Below, in pieces: positions 63,771 to 64,000 of a DNA stretch of 64,000 nt. The position numbers and the translations under genes are program-made. The DNA comes from Microbacterium sp. BH-3-3-3. Lineage in GTDB: Bacteria > Actinomycetota > Actinomycetes > Actinomycetales > Microbacteriaceae. Position 1 is the stretch's first letter. Each line of letters starts with the position of its first letter. The notes under the pieces are model-generated. The model had not been told where the DNA came from and searched no databases. It worked only from the letters and a program-made list of their open reading frames with translations. The stretch covers positions 970,706 through 1,034,705 of the forward strand of contig NZ_VEFS01000001.1 in NCBI RefSeq assembly GCF_007679045.1. The letters run 5' to 3'.

Positions 63771-63961
63771 TCGCCGGGCCGTGGCGGCGCCGCCTGCTCC
63801 GCCCGTGACATGACGCAGGAGTTCCCGGCGGTGGCGCGCCGACGCCGCGTCTCGTCAGCCCTCGTCGACCGCGAACTCCTGCGGTCTGGTTGCGCGTGGG
63901 TGTCGCGCGCCCGCCCGACTAGGCTGGGCCGCGGAAATCCACAGATCTAAGGAGCACGAGT

Positions 63962-64000
63962 ATGGGCGCTTTCGACGCCGTCATCGAGATCCCCCGCGGA
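63962..64000 (+). CDS. ppa: Inorganic pyrophosphatase, first 13 codons
   Basis: The window ends inside this gene. The visible residues MGAFDAVIEIPRG match the start of actinobacterial family I inorganic pyrophosphatase, which also neighbours tilS and hpt in relatives. A clear ribosome binding site (AAGGAG) precedes the ATG by eight bases, and TAGGCT (about 63919) may be the -10. Confidence 0.85.
   Translation, partial: MGAFDAVIEIPRG

Overview
The window is chromosomal DNA of a high-GC Gram-positive bacterium (about 70% GC by eye). Gene content and order point to the Actinobacteria, most likely Microbacteriaceae and probably Microbacterium. The right third keeps the classic actinobacterial order tilS, hpt, ftsH, folE, folP, folB, folK, DUF3180, PH-domain proteins, DUF2520, panC, lysS and clpC. 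The left end holds a small protein family that I know mainly from Microbacteriaceae. I see no insertion sequence, phage, CRISPR array or rRNA.

Layout. 0-6.4 kb: a small alarmone synthetase, three paralogous ~105-residue proteins, two divergent MarR regulators, DUF3072, an alpha/beta hydrolase and a FUSC membrane protein. 6.4-12.8 kb: a carbohydrate ABC-uptake operon with a class II aldolase and an ADP-dependent-type sugar kinase, divergent from its DeoR regulator. 12.8-16.6 kb: a PQQ-type sugar dehydrogenase lipoprotein, then a two-gene unit of a secreted TasA-like protein and a SipW-type signal peptidase fused to a LamG-like domain. 16.7-28.0 kb: a TetR regulator with amine/amide genes on both sides (APC permease, amidohydrolase; amidase, APH-aminotransferase fusion, agmatine-deiminase-family enzyme), apparently joined by a shared 19-bp operator, with DUF1206 and PAP2 genes between. 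28-35.3 kb: SRPBCC protein, polar amino-acid ABC operon, tRNA-Ser, ldh, radA. 35.3-42.3 kb: a 97-bp direct repeat, then a gamma-glutamylation catabolic operon (GntR, SDR, aldehyde dehydrogenase, PuuD-like hydrolase, glutamine-synthetase-like ligase) divergent from an ethanolamine-permease-like transporter. 42.3-51 kb: a secreted protein, argA, clpC, a DUF2975-like/HTH pair, a lipoprotein, cls and DUF4192. 51-64 kb: the conserved housekeeping block, ending in the first codons of ppa.

How genes work together. The two amine regions look like separate systems. The 35-42 kb operon would import an amino alcohol, cap it with glutamate, oxidise alcohol to aldehyde to acid, and release the amino acid. 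The TetR regulon combines import, amide hydrolysis, a kinase/PLP-enzyme fusion and a guanidino hydrolase. The most unusual locus is 14.2-16.6 kb, where a signal peptidase carries, inside its own chain, a copy of the signal motif of its neighbouring secreted substrate, followed by a LamG cargo.

Many single genes start directly 6-7 bases after a TAnnnT -10 hexamer and lack a Shine-Dalgarno site, so leaderless transcription is common here. Coordinates of starts were chosen from this signal or from the ribosome binding site where one was visible.
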